The notes under the pieces are model-generated. The model ran no database searches. It saw only the letters and a program-made list of their open reading frames with translations, and was not told the origin of the DNA. 64,000 nucleotides of DNA from positions 1 to 64,000 of the forward strand of contig JACAEK010000050.1 in assembly GCA_013388895.1 (NCBI GenBank), written 5' to 3'. Positions 43,062-53,143 of the stretch are shown here, piece after piece. Made by a program: the position numbers and the translations under genes. The DNA comes from Candidatus Bathyarchaeota archaeon (GTDB lineage Archaea; Thermoproteota; Bathyarchaeia; Bathyarchaeales; Bathycorpusculaceae). Within the stretch, counting starts at the first letter, position 1. Each line of letters opens with the position of its first letter.

Positions 43062-45182
43062 TTGAAATCTGCTGAACTCACATATCTGCTGGGGAAAGTT
43101 GAGAAGGGATACAATAACAGAACATTATATATCAACCTAACAAACAGCCAGATTGAAAGCAAAACCGTCACTTAATATATGAAAGACACTTTTGTGGGCG
43201 GACGTGGTTTCAACCTTTGGCTTTTATGGAACTCTTTGCCTAAAGAGCGCATCGTTAAATGGGATGATCCCGAAAACGAGATATGTATCTCTGGTGGCCC
43301 TCTCGGTGGCACGTCTATATACCCTGGCAGCGGAAAAAGCATAGTTGTTACGATCTCTCCTTTAACAAATTCAGTGATGGACTCAAATGTTGGCGGATAT
43401 TTTGGTCCATATTTAAAATTCTCTGGATGGGATGCCCTTGAAATACAGGGGAAGGCAAAATCTGACGTAGTTATTTTCATTGACGGTGACGAGGGTAAAG
43501 TGGCAATTGAAAGTGCTGAGGGGCTTCCTTCCGAGACACATCTGCTTGCTGAAATTTTGACAGAAAAGTATGGCGGAGAAAACAAACGCAGCATTTCGGT
43601 AGTCTCTGCTGGTCCTGGAGCAGAACACACTAGAATTGGATGCCTTAACTTCTCATGGTATGATGCACCGCGAAAAATTGTGCGATACAAACAAGCTGGA
43701 AGAGGTGGCACTGGTACGGTTCTCCGAAACAAGAACATAAAAGCCATAGTAGTCAAATTCTCCAGTTTGTCTCCTGAAAAAAATAACCCTCAAGACCTCA
43801 GTCTCTTAAAGGAAGTAGGCTCTGCATATACAACGGAAATCAGAACACTTGACCCCAAACAGCATAAGATGGCAATCGTAGGAACAACACATCTTGTGGA
43901 TATAATGAACGATTTCGACCTTCTTCCCACGAATAACTTCAAGTTTGGTTGTCATCCAGATGCTCTGAAACTTGGCGAAGATGTGTACAGAAAAAAGTTT
44001 CATTCTGGATATGACGGATGTTGGGTCGGCTGCCCAGTCGCATGTGCTCATGGCGTAAAAGATTTCGTATTAAAAACAGGTCCATACAAGGGTCAACATG
44101 TTTTCGTGAATGGCCCAGAGTACGAGACTATAGCAGGCGTAGGAAGCAACTGCGGAATATTTGACGCTGATCATGTTATTGAGGTTAACTTTTACTGTGA
44201 CGCATATGGAATAGATACTATTTCGCTAGGTACGGCCACTGCTTTTGCTATGGAGTGTTACGAAATGGGGTTAATCAACAAGCACGTTACAAACGGTCTT
44301 GAGCTTAATTTTGGGAACAAAGATGCGGCGATGGAGTTACTTCATCAGATGGCGAGAGATGAGGGCTTCGGAGTAATAGTAGGGCAAGGAATACGTTGGA
44401 TGAAGAAGTATTTTGCAGAAAAGTATCATGCTGACCTGAAAAAAATGCAGGATATCGGCATGGAAGCGAAAGGTTTAGAGTTTTCTGAATATGTTACTAA
44501 AGAATCACTTGCACAGCAGGGAGGTTACGGACTTGCGTTGAAGGGACCGCAACACGACGAGGCTTGGCTGATCTTCCTAGATATGGTGCACAACCTTATG
44601 CCAACCTTCGAACAAAAGGCAGAAGCTCTACATTGGTTCCCGATGTTCCGTACATGGTTTGGTCTGAACGGCTTATGCAAGCTTCCTTGGAACGATATCG
44701 TACCTGAAGACAACAAAAATACACGAGAACCTGCCAAAGTAATGGCTCATGTAGAGAACTATGTTAAATATTTCTTTGCAGTGACTGGTCGAAAGGTAAC
44801 AAGTAACGACATCATCAGCATGAGTGAAAAAGTGTACAACTTTCAGCGCATCTTTAACCTTAGAATGGGTTTGGGGACGCGAGAATACGATGAGATACCA
44901 TACAGAGCTGTTGGACCAGTGACAGAGGAAGAGTATGAGAGTCGTGCGGAACGTTATGACAAGCAGCTCAGAGAAAAGGTCAAGTTCAATCCAGATGGCA
45001 AGTTAACAAAAGAAAAACTAGAAGTCTTGAGAAAGTATCGCGAAGCTGAATATGAGAAGCTCAAAGATGCAGTCTACAAGAGGAGAGGCTGGAATTCTAA
45101 AGGCGTTCCAACACTAGCGAAGGTCAGAGAGCTTGGGATAGATACTCCAGACGTTGTGGAGCTTGTGAAAAAGTTTCAGTAG
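43062..45182 (+). CDS. Aldehyde ferredoxin oxidoreductase (tungsten AOR family) with in-frame TAA at codon 38
   Basis: Oxidises an aldehyde to an acid using tungstopterin and an Fe-S cluster. TTG at 43062 has GGGTGA six bases upstream and begins a normal AOR N-terminus (GYNNRTLYINLTNSQIE), then TAA at 43173-43175, then in frame MKDTFVGGRGFNLWLLW. From the ATG at 43179 the protein is 667 aa. It has the pterin-site blocks, cluster ligands in GCWVGCPVACAHG (C-x3-C-x3-C where C-x2-C-x3-C is usual) and the last Cys in GLCKLPWND. An ATG-initiated product would lack the first beta strand of the domain. A second AOR gene follows 167 bp downstream on the same strand. Confidence 0.88.
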
Positions 45183-45349
45183 TTGTGGCACTGAATCGGA
45201 GGAAATCAACAATTCAATCTATATAATAGGGGGTAGACTCTCCTTAGAGCGAGCCTTTGCTTCCTTATTCTTTGCGAAATCTTTTACGACCCCAACATTC
45301 TTATCTACTTTCAGCAGTTAAGTAAATCAATCATTCAGGTGTAGAAGCA

Positions 45350-47182
45350 ATGTTTGGTTGGAATGGTAAATTCCTTCGTGTGAACTTGAGCAAAGAAAAG
45401 GCGGTTGCAACAGAGTACGAGGCAAAGATTGCAAGACGTTTTCTTGGTGGACGAGGCTTTGCTGCCAAAATTCTCTGGGACGAGCTTAAACCAAGAATTG
45501 ATCCTCTATCTCCTGAGAACAAGCTAGTTTTCGCGGCTGGCCCATTGACAGCTTTCGCTTTGCCAAGTAGTGGCAAACTTGTCGTGGCTGCAAAGAGCCC
45601 TTTAACGGGTGGTTATGGAGATGGTAACATTGGGACTCATGTGGCTGTTCAAATGCGTAAGGCTGGCTACGATGCCGTAATCCTGGAAGGTAAAGCCAAA
45701 AAGCCAACAGTTGTGCTCATTCAGGATAGAATAGTGGAGTTTCTTGATGCCAAAGACCTATGGGGTTTAAACTCGTTTGAAACAGAAAAAAAATTGAGAA
45801 ATATTTATGGACCTGCATCTGGAATAGTATGTATTGGTCCAGCCGGAGAAAACCTCGTTAAATTCGCTAATATAGTTTCTCAAGAGGGACGCGCCGGCGG
45901 AAGGCCTGGAATGGGCGCTGTTATGGGTTCCAAAAACGTAAAAGCCGTCGTCTTCATCGGATCTAGCGAATTGCCCGCCGCTTATCCGAAAGAAATGAAG
46001 GAATTCGGCTTAGACGCGTACAGAGAGGTTCTGACTAAGCCAAACTATGCCTTTTGGAAGCGACAAGGCACAATGATGACTATTGAGTGGAGCAATGAAA
46101 ACAGCGTCTTACCCACATGCAATTATAGCGAAGGGGTCTTCGACAAGGCAGAAACCATCGGTGGCTTCGCTATGGAAAAGATTAAAATTTCTAATCGCGG
46201 TTGCCCACAATGCAACATGACCTGCGGAAACGTAGTGAAAGGTTCTGATCGCAAAGAATCTGAGCTTGATTACGAAAACGTTGCAATGCTAGGTTCAAAC
46301 ATAGGATTAGGCAATCTAAAGCAGGTTGCAGTTCTTAACAGAGCCGCTGACGAATTTGGCTTAGACACAATCTCTTTGGGCAATGTACTCGGCTTTGCCA
46401 TGGAGGCTTCAGAAAAAGGATTAATCAAGGAGAAAGTCCAATGGGGTAAATTCAAAGAAACCAAGACTATGATTGAAGACATAGCCTATCGACGCGGTTT
46501 AGGCAATATATTGGCTGAAGGAGTCCGTTCCTTTGCTGAGAAGATTAACGACGATGCACCTCGCTGGGCCATGCATGTAAAAGGCTTAGAGATTTCAGCT
46601 TATGATTGCCACACCGCGCCAGCGATGGCTTTGGCTTTTGCAACAAGCTGCATTGGAGCTCACCACAAAGACGCTTGGGTCATATCTTGGGAAGTCAAAA
46701 CAGGACGTGAAAGCTACAGTGAAGAAAAAGTTGACAAAGTCATCGAATTACAACGTGTCCGCGGGGGAGTATTCGAGTCACTCACTGTTTGTAGGCTTCC
46801 ATGGATCGAACTTGGCTTCGAACTTGAATGGTACGTAAAGTTTTTGCACGCTGCCACTGGCTTAGAGTTGACTTGGGATAATTTGAACTGGATTGCCGAC
46901 AGAACGTTCAATCTGATTCGCGCCTTCTGGATTCGCGAATATGGCAACGATTGGACTAAGAGTATGGATATTCCACCAGCAAGATGGTTTGAGGAACCAT
47001 TAACTAAAGGTCCGTTAAAAGGTGCAAGCCTCAATAGAACAAAATACGACGTTATGCTGCAAAATTATTATCACAAGAGAGGCTGGGACGAACGCGGAAT
47101 ACCAACTAAGACAACTCTTCAAAAGCTGGGATTAGAAGATGTTGCTAATCAACTCAAAAAGCATGTGAAGCTATACGAATAA
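45350..47182 (+). CDS. aor: Aldehyde ferredoxin oxidoreductase (tungsten AOR family)
   Basis: A 610-aa AOR with an intact N-terminus (WNGKFLRVNLSKEKAV, RFLGGRGFAAKILWDEL). Cluster ligands are canonical C-x2-C-x3-C in NRGCPQCNMTCGN, with the fourth Cys in LTVCRLPWIE. Pterin-binding blocks GPAGENLVKFANIV and GRPGMGAVMGSKNVK are present. Likely oxidises aldehydes derived from amino-acid breakdown and reduces ferredoxin. Tandem to the interrupted paralogue upstream. Exact aldehyde not inferable. Confidence 0.94.
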   Translation: MFGWNGKFLRVNLSKEKAVATEYEAKIARRFLGGRGFAAKILWDELKPRIDPLSPENKLVFAAGPLTAFALPSSGKLVVAAKSPLTGGYGDGNIGTHVAVQMRKAGYDAVILEGKAKKPTVVLIQDRIVEFLDAKDLWGLNSFETEKKLRNIYGPASGIVCIGPAGENLVKFANIVSQEGRAGGRPGMGAVMGSKNVKAVVFIGSSELPAAYPKEMKEFGLDAYREVLTKPNYAFWKRQGTMMTIEWSNENSVLPTCNYSEGVFDKAETIGGFAMEKIKISNRGCPQCNMTCGNVVKGSDRKESELDYENVAMLGSNIGLGNLKQVAVLNRAADEFGLDTISLGNVLGFAMEASEKGLIKEKVQWGKFKETKTMIEDIAYRRGLGNILAEGVRSFAEKINDDAPRWAMHVKGLEISAYDCHTAPAMALAFATSCIGAHHKDAWVISWEVKTGRESYSEEKVDKVIELQRVRGGVFESLTVCRLPWIELGFELEWYVKFLHAATGLELTWDNLNWIADRTFNLIRAFWIREYGNDWTKSMDIPPARWFEEPLTKGPLKGASLNRTKYDVMLQNYYHKRGWDERGIPTKTTLQKLGLEDVANQLKKHVKLYE

Positions 47183-47242
47183 AGCTCTTCATAGGCTCAA
47201 TCAAAAAATAATTAAGAATAAGGCTCAAAGCGGTTATCTGTG

Positions 47243-48691
47243 TTAGTATGCTCTAGCAAAATAGACTACTTCGTCTGCGTCTTCACCGCAGTGTACACAT
47301 TTTGTAAATGTCCTCTCTTTTTCGAAAGGTATCAGTCTAATTGTTGCTCCTGTTTCTTCTTTGATTCTTTCTTCACATGTTGAGTTACCACACCAGCATG
47401 CTCTTATGAATCCACTCTTTTCCTTTAAGGTCTCTTTGAATTCGTCGTAGGTTTTCACTGTAGTGATGTTCTCGTCTAGAGCCTTTCTGGCTTTGTCAAA
47501 AAGGTTGGTCTGTATCTCTTTCAACATTTCACTTATGCGGGTTGCTGTCTCTTCGTTTTTAATTGTCATTCTTTTCGAGGTATCTCTTCTGGCTAGTGTT
47601 ACTTGTTTCTGTTTTATGTCTCTGGGGCCAATCTCTATTCTTATAGGCACACCTTTCAGTTCCCACTCGTTGAATTTCCAGCCTGGTGTATATTCCGCTC
47701 TGTCATCAATGGTGATGGCTATTCCTTTCTTTTGTAATTCTTCAAAAATTTCTCTCGCTTTTTTCGTTATCACTTTTTTGTCTACATCTTTGTAGGTTAT
47801 AGGAATTATGACAACCTGTATTGGGGCAATGTTTGGTGGCAAAACTAAGCCTTTGTCGTCTCCATGAACCATCACTAGTGCACCTATGAGGCGTGTGGTT
47901 ATGCCCCACGAAGTTTGCCACACATAATGGTCTTTTTCGTCTTCTCCAATGAATTTTATGTCAAACACTTTCGAAAAGTTTTGTCCAAGATTGTGCGAGG
48001 TTCCCATCTGCAATGCTTTTCCATCCGGCATCATCGCTTCTAACGTTGTTGTGTATAGGGCACCTTTGAACTTCTCGCTCTCTGTTTTCTTTCCAGTAAG
48101 CACCGGAATAGCCAAATAATTCTCCATCAAATCCTTGTATGCGCCTAATATTTCCATGACTTCTCGGTCTGCTTCTTCTTCTGTAGCGTGGGCTGTGTGT
48201 CCTTCTTGCCACAGAAATTCTCTTGTTCTAAGAAAAAGCTTAGTAGCGCTTGTCTCCCATCTTACAATGTTACACCATTGGTTCTGTTTTAATGGCAAGT
48301 CTCTCCAGCTTCTAATCCACTTCGAATACATAGCATACATTATTGTCTCTGACGTGGGTCTTACTGCAAGTCTTTCTTCTAATGGGCTTTCTCCGCCCAC
48401 TGTGACCCATGCAACTTCTGGGACAAAGCCTGCAAAATGCTCTGCCTCTTTCCTCAGAAAACTTTCAGGTATAAACATGGGGAAGTACACGTTTCTATGT
48501 CCAGTAGCCTTTATTTTCTGATTAAAGACTTCTTGGATTTTTTCCCAGATGGCATAGGAATGTTCTCTGAAGACCATGCAGCCTTTGATTGGAGCATAGT
48601 CCGCAAGTTCCGATTTTGTGACAACTTGAGTGTACCATTCTGAAAAGTCTTCTGTTTTTTTGACAGTAACGCCAATGTCAGACATTTTCAT
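47243..48691 (-). CDS. proS: Prolyl-tRNA synthetase, archaeal/eukaryotic type
   Basis: Charges tRNA-Pro. A 482-aa class II synthetase with motif 1 region GCMVFREHSYAIWEKIQEV, motif 2 IVRWETSATKLFLRTREFLW, the EGHTAHAT loop, and motif 3 GITTRLIGALVMVHGDDKG. The C-terminal zinc-binding domain has the Cys set CWCGNSTC and CVHCGED and ends in the conserved YFARAY. Length is typical. Monocistronic, convergent with the AOR gene. Confidence 0.96.
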   Translation of the reverse strand: MKMSDIGVTVKKTEDFSEWYTQVVTKSELADYAPIKGCMVFREHSYAIWEKIQEVFNQKIKATGHRNVYFPMFIPESFLRKEAEHFAGFVPEVAWVTVGGESPLEERLAVRPTSETIMYAMYSKWIRSWRDLPLKQNQWCNIVRWETSATKLFLRTREFLWQEGHTAHATEEEADREVMEILGAYKDLMENYLAIPVLTGKKTESEKFKGALYTTTLEAMMPDGKALQMGTSHNLGQNFSKVFDIKFIGEDEKDHYVWQTSWGITTRLIGALVMVHGDDKGLVLPPNIAPIQVVIIPITYKDVDKKVITKKAREIFEELQKKGIAITIDDRAEYTPGWKFNEWELKGVPIRIEIGPRDIKQKQVTLARRDTSKRMTIKNEETATRISEMLKEIQTNLFDKARKALDENITTVKTYDEFKETLKEKSGFIRACWCGNSTCEERIKEETGATIRLIPFEKERTFTKCVHCGEDADEVVYFARAY

Positions 48692-48948
48692 CTCTCTCCA
48701 ACTGTTTAATCCTAGTTGAATATAATTCTAATGAAAAACCAACCCTAACATGGGCTAAACTGCGCGAGAAATTAGCAATGTGGAACGCAATCGCCCATTT
48801 TGCACCACTTCCCATAAGAATGTACAAGGAACCTATTAAATATTTTCTTCATTTTTCTGGTTAACTCCTAAGTGGCTAGATACGTAAGTGTTTTAACCAA
48901 ATAGCATCTAACTTGAATTTAGTCTCCTCAATCAGACATGGGATTAAA

Positions 48949-50187
48949 TTGAAGGCAATTCTGATTATTTGTGATGGAATGGCTGACAGACCAGTAAAGG
49001 AGTTAAGCTGGAAAACACCATTGGAAGCGGCTTACAAACCATCACTGAACCAAATAGCAAAAACTGGAATCTGCGGCATCATGGACCTAATAGCGCCTGG
49101 AATTCCCCCTGGAAGCGATTCAGCCACACTTGCGCTCCTCGGCTATGATGCCCTAAAGGTTTATTCTGGAAGAGGCGCCTTTGAAGCCGTTGGTTCGGGC
49201 GTTCAGGTTTTACCAGGTGATGTTGCTTTCAGATGCAACTTTGCAACAGCAAACGAAAAACTGGTTGTTTTGGATAGACGTGCTGGAAGAATTGAAAACG
49301 AAGACGCAGATAAACTGGCACAGAGCCTTCAGAAGATCAAGTTGAAAACACCTTCTGTTAAATTCTTGTTCAAAAACACAATACAACACCGCGCAGTACT
49401 CGTAATTCGAGGACCGAAACTTTCAACTGCCGTTAGCGACTCAGACCCTCAAAAAACAGGAGAGAAAGTTCTAGAAATAAAACCTCTAAATACAAGCTTT
49501 GAGGCAAAATACACAGCAAAAATTCTCAATGAACTCGCACATCAATTCCACACAGTTCTGAAAGACCACTCGGTTAACAAGCAGAGAGTTAAACGGAAAT
49601 TGTTGCCTGCCAACATTATTCTGTGTAGAGGTGCGGGAACGATTCCGAAAATTAAGCCTCTATCCGAATTATATGGAGTTAAGGCTGCATGCATAGCTGC
49701 TACATCATTGATTAGAGGCGTTTGTGAAGCTTCTGGAATGAAATTGATTAACGTCAAAGGTGCCACGGGAACGCCCCAGACGGATTTCCTTGCTTTAGCT
49801 AAAGCCACAAATCAAGTGTTGAGAACATTTGATTTCGTGCTTTTGCATGTGAAAGCAACCGATGTCGCCAGCCACGATAGAAACATTAAGCAAAAAGTTG
49901 AGATGATTGAAAAAGTCGACAACATGGTCGGTCGTATACTTAACAACATTGATTTGAACTCGGTTTACTTGGCTATAACAGCAGACCACACAACATCTTT
50001 GGCTACTGGGAATCATGAAGGCGACCCAGTTCCAATCGCCATAACTGGTCCATACGTTCGCCGTGATGATGTTGAAAGATTTGATGAACGGTGTTGCGCT
50101 AAAGGTGGACTTAACAGGATTAGAGGCATGGATTTGATGCCTACTTTGATGAATTTGCTGGGCAAAACTAAAAAGTTTGGAGCTTAG
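48949..50187 (+). CDS. apgM: 2,3-bisphosphoglycerate-independent phosphoglycerate mutase, archaeal
   Basis: Interconverts 3- and 2-phosphoglycerate in glycolysis/gluconeogenesis; alkaline-phosphatase superfamily. About 412 aa with the N-terminal metal site ILIICDGMADRP, the catalytic Ser in GIPPGSDSATLALLGYD, and the metal ligands DVASHDRN and ITADHTTSLATGNHEGDPVP. The frame opens at TTG 48913; TTG 48949 matches the family start KAILIICDG. It converges with the kinase gene downstream. Confidence 0.93.
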   Translation: MKAILIICDGMADRPVKELSWKTPLEAAYKPSLNQIAKTGICGIMDLIAPGIPPGSDSATLALLGYDALKVYSGRGAFEAVGSGVQVLPGDVAFRCNFATANEKLVVLDRRAGRIENEDADKLAQSLQKIKLKTPSVKFLFKNTIQHRAVLVIRGPKLSTAVSDSDPQKTGEKVLEIKPLNTSFEAKYTAKILNELAHQFHTVLKDHSVNKQRVKRKLLPANIILCRGAGTIPKIKPLSELYGVKAACIAATSLIRGVCEASGMKLINVKGATGTPQTDFLALAKATNQVLRTFDFVLLHVKATDVASHDRNIKQKVEMIEKVDNMVGRILNNIDLNSVYLAITADHTTSLATGNHEGDPVPIAITGPYVRRDDVERFDERCCAKGGLNRIRGMDLMPTLMNLLGKTKKFGA

Positions 50188-50193
50188 TGTAGT

Positions 50194-51333
50194 TCACTGG
50201 ATGGGCATTAGTCGCCATTCTCTGTAATCAGTAATAACTTTGATGTATCCTCTGAGCGTGTTATCAACTTTAGCGTCACCTGTGTCAACCCTTAACACAT
50301 TTCCTTCAATGCTTTGAAGTTTGCTTCTAGTTGCTGCAACAATTATTCGTTGCTTTTCAAGTCGTTTAATGATTTCGGGGCTTATTTGCTGGTTTCCTCT
50401 TCCTAATAAGATTCCTTGACGTCCAATCGGTGAAAGAATAATCCAGACGTTTTGCCAGTCTTCCACTTCCTTCAGAATTCTTTTCTCATCCACGTCAAGT
50501 GTGACTTTGCCTTTTTTGTAAATGTCTACGCCCAAGACGGTTTTTTCAATACCTAGCAATTGAGCAACGCATTTCACTGTTGTTCCAGGACCGAGTATGT
50601 ATGTTGCAGTTGGCTGCATTTCTTCTCTTATGAATCTTGCAATTGCCATTTGATTCTCCTTCTCATCGACTGTTTCTGGGCTCACTTGTTTGCTTCCTTG
50701 AATGTGTGCAGGAAGAAAAGGTCCCTTTAGAAACCCGTAAAGTTTTACCGTAAAAGTGTCGCTGCGAATGGATTTCTCGTCAGCGTCTATTATTTCAAAC
50801 TCGGCTATTTCTGTTTGTTTTTCAGCAAAAGCCAAAATGACTTCGGCAGCGTCTGAAGAGTTTACTGCAAAAATGCCACTGTACATTTTCACTCCTGAAG
50901 GCACACCTAAAACTGGGATGTCCTCATTGTCTCGCATAGCATCAAAAACGTCTCTGGCAGTGCCGTCTCCGCCTACAAAAACTATCAAGTCAACATTTGC
51001 GCCTGTCAGTAGTTTAACTGCTCTCTTCGTATCTTTTGCACTTGTTTCCTTTCCAATTTTCATTGGTAAAGTTCGAACATTAAAACTTGCTGTTTTCGCT
51101 TCATTTGCGCCCATAACTCCAGGACATGTCAAAACTTCAATTTGCCTGTCTCCAAAATTTTCTTTTAGTTTGTGCAGAAATTCTGTTGCTCTTTTCGGTG
51201 CTATGGGTTTCGCTCCTCTTGCAATTGCCTCTCTTAAGACAGCGTCTGTTCCTTTCAGTCCCACTTTTCCTCCCATGCCTGCAATTGGATTTACGATTAA
51301 GCCCAGCTTCATATTCATATCTTGTGCGTCCAA
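50194..51333 (-). CDS. ATP-NAD/AcoX-family kinase
   Basis: A 379-aa member of the ATP-NAD kinase superfamily, closest to the AcoX-like branch that is longer than ordinary NAD kinases. It begins LGLIVNPIAGMGGKVGLKG and has the phosphate-binding GGDGTARDVFDAM with the downstream GVPSGVKMYSGIFAVN. The phosphoryl acceptor of this branch is not settled, so NADP synthesis is possible but not assumed. TTG at 51333 and ATGs at 51318 and 51312 are all possible starts; relatives begin at MKLGLIVNP. Confidence 0.88.
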   Translation of the reverse strand: MDAQDMNMKLGLIVNPIAGMGGKVGLKGTDAVLREAIARGAKPIAPKRATEFLHKLKENFGDRQIEVLTCPGVMGANEAKTASFNVRTLPMKIGKETSAKDTKRAVKLLTGANVDLIVFVGGDGTARDVFDAMRDNEDIPVLGVPSGVKMYSGIFAVNSSDAAEVILAFAEKQTEIAEFEIIDADEKSIRSDTFTVKLYGFLKGPFLPAHIQGSKQVSPETVDEKENQMAIARFIREEMQPTATYILGPGTTVKCVAQLLGIEKTVLGVDIYKKGKVTLDVDEKRILKEVEDWQNVWIILSPIGRQGILLGRGNQQISPEIIKRLEKQRIIVAATRSKLQSIEGNVLRVDTGDAKVDNTLRGYIKVITDYREWRLMPIQ

Positions 51334-51406
51334 TCAGAAGATTTGTTAAGCATGCTATAAACTATTTCAGCAATGCCACTATTAGAATTGGTTGCGGGGA
51401 AATTGA

Positions 51407-52009
51407 TTGACAAAAGCTGACTTGTCTTCCGGGACTTTTTCCATACGCGCTGTATCACCAGATTCCAAGTTTATGGGTGTTGCAGTGGCTTCCGGCTCTG
51501 CATCAGTAAGCGAAAGAGTTCCATATGCGAAACCTGGAATAGGAGTAATCGCTACACAAGCTTACACAAACGTTACCTACGGAACTAAGGGGCTCGAATT
51601 GCTTATCCAGGGCTTGTCACCTCAAGAAACGTTGAGTAAGCTTTTGGAAGAAGACTCTGGAAGAGATTTTAGACAGGTAGCGATGATAGATTTTAAGAAG
51701 AGAAAAACCGTTTTCACAGGCGCTAGCGTTCAAGAGTTCAGTGCTGAGATTATGAAAGAGAATTACATTGTTATTGGAAACCTGCTTTCAAGAAGTGCAG
51801 TAATCAGCGCCATGGCAAAACAATTTGAAATCTCTAGTGACAGTTTAGCCTGGGGAATGATGAATGCATTGAGAGCTGGAAGAAAAAGTGGTGGAGACAA
51901 GCGAGGCGAAAAATCAGCAGCACTGATTGTGGTCGATGCTGAAAAAGTTGAAGTAGAGGTAAAGATTGCCTCTCACAAAATCCTATTGAAGCGTTATCTC
52001 GAAAGCTGA
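51407..52009 (+). CDS. DUF1028 family protein (Ntn-hydrolase-like)
   Basis: A 200-aa DUF1028 protein. The family opens with a strand ending in the pattern seen here (GTFSIRAVSPDSKFMGVAVA), followed by GIGVIATQAYTN and G-x-x-x-L-x-x-G; it is thought to have an Ntn-hydrolase-like fold and is of unknown substrate. Start is TTG at 51407. It precedes the threonine dehydrogenase gene by about 100 bp with a T-rich stretch (52035-52040) between, so it may be a separate unit. Confidence 0.87.
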   Translation: MTKADLSSGTFSIRAVSPDSKFMGVAVASGSASVSERVPYAKPGIGVIATQAYTNVTYGTKGLELLIQGLSPQETLSKLLEEDSGRDFRQVAMIDFKKRKTVFTGASVQEFSAEIMKENYIVIGNLLSRSAVISAMAKQFEISSDSLAWGMMNALRAGRKSGGDKRGEKSAALIVVDAEKVEVEVKIASHKILLKRYLES

Positions 52010-52051
52010 AATTGCAGTAGCAATGTGAAAAGAGTTTTTTCAGTCCGAAAA

Positions 52052-52063
52052 TTCTTATATCTC
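52052..52063 (+). promoter_or_regulatory. Putative TATA box of the tdh-kbl operon
   Basis: TTCTTATATCTC lies about 48-59 bases before the ATG at 52111, placing transcription start near 52085; GAGGGCG then falls in the leader, about seven bases from the start codon. Confidence 0.35.
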
Positions 52064-52110
52064 GAAAGTTTCAAACATCATTTTCCCAAGATGATTGAGG
52101 GCGTCGAAAA

Positions 52111-53088
52111 ATGTCAGCGAAAAACATGAAAAGGATTCTCGTGACAGGCGCCACTGGACAGATAGGCTCTGAACTAACAATGGAGCTTCGTAAAAAGGGT
52201 CACAAAGACAGTGTCATTGCTGCTGGACACAAAAAGAAACCTAGTGACAAATTGTCGGAGTCTGGGCCTTTCGAGTATGTTGACACTACTGATAGGGAAA
52301 ACATCTCAAAAGTTGTCAAGAAATATGATGTTGACACAATTTATCATTTGGCTGCTGTTCTATCTGCTATCGGCGAAGAAAATCCGCAACTTGCTTGGCA
52401 CGTGAACATGGATGGACTATACAATGTACTTGAGGTTGCACGAGAACACAAATTAGCCAGAGTCTTCTGGCCCAGTTCAATTGCAGTTTTTGGGCTGAAA
52501 GCTTCACGCGTTAACACACCTCAAGACTCCGTTTTGATTCCGAGAACAGTTTACGGCGTAACAAAAGTGGCTGGAGAACTTCTATGCAATTATTATCACG
52601 GTCGATTTGGTTTAGACGTGCGCAGCGTTCGCTATCCAGGAATCATAAGTAGCGAGACTCCTCCGGGAGGAGGCACCACGGACTATGCAGTGGAGATATT
52701 CTATGAAGCGATCAGGAGAAATCACTATGTCTGCTTTGTTAAAGAGGACACAGTTCTGCCAATGATGTACATGCCAGATTGCATGAAAGCAGCCATAGAC
52801 CTAATGGAGGCTGATGCCTCAAAAATAAGCCATCGCACCAGCTACAACGTGAATGCAATGAGCTTTTCTGCTGGCGAATTAGCAAGAGAAATCCAAAAAT
52901 ATATTCCCAGCTTCAGATGCGAATACAAGCCTGACTTTAGGCAGAAGATTGCAGATTCATGGCCCATGTCAATAGATGATTTTGTAGCCAGAAAAGAGTG
53001 GGGTTGGAAACCCTCTTATGACCTGACTTCGATGACGAAAGACATGATAGAAAAACTTTCTGAACGTTTTGCCAAAAACATGGTTTAA
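52111..53088 (+). CDS. tdh: L-threonine 3-dehydrogenase, short-chain (SDR) type
   Basis: Oxidises L-threonine to 2-amino-3-ketobutyrate with NAD. A 325-aa extended SDR protein with ILVTGATGQIGSELT at residue 9, WPSSIAVFG, the catalytic Y-x3-K in YGVTKVAGE, and RYPGIISSETPPGGGTTDYA, which is characteristic of SDR-type threonine dehydrogenases. GAGGGCG precedes the ATG. The next gene encodes the ligase that cleaves its product, which supports the assignment over other epimerases. Confidence 0.93.
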   Translation: MSAKNMKRILVTGATGQIGSELTMELRKKGHKDSVIAAGHKKKPSDKLSESGPFEYVDTTDRENISKVVKKYDVDTIYHLAAVLSAIGEENPQLAWHVNMDGLYNVLEVAREHKLARVFWPSSIAVFGLKASRVNTPQDSVLIPRTVYGVTKVAGELLCNYYHGRFGLDVRSVRYPGIISSETPPGGGTTDYAVEIFYEAIRRNHYVCFVKEDTVLPMMYMPDCMKAAIDLMEADASKISHRTSYNVNAMSFSAGELAREIQKYIPSFRCEYKPDFRQKIADSWPMSIDDFVARKEWGWKPSYDLTSMTKDMIEKLSERFAKNMV

Positions 53089-53143
53089 GCAGAAAAGAGT
53101 TTAAGAGCGTGAACTGAAGATTAGAAAAGCGAGGTCAATGGAA

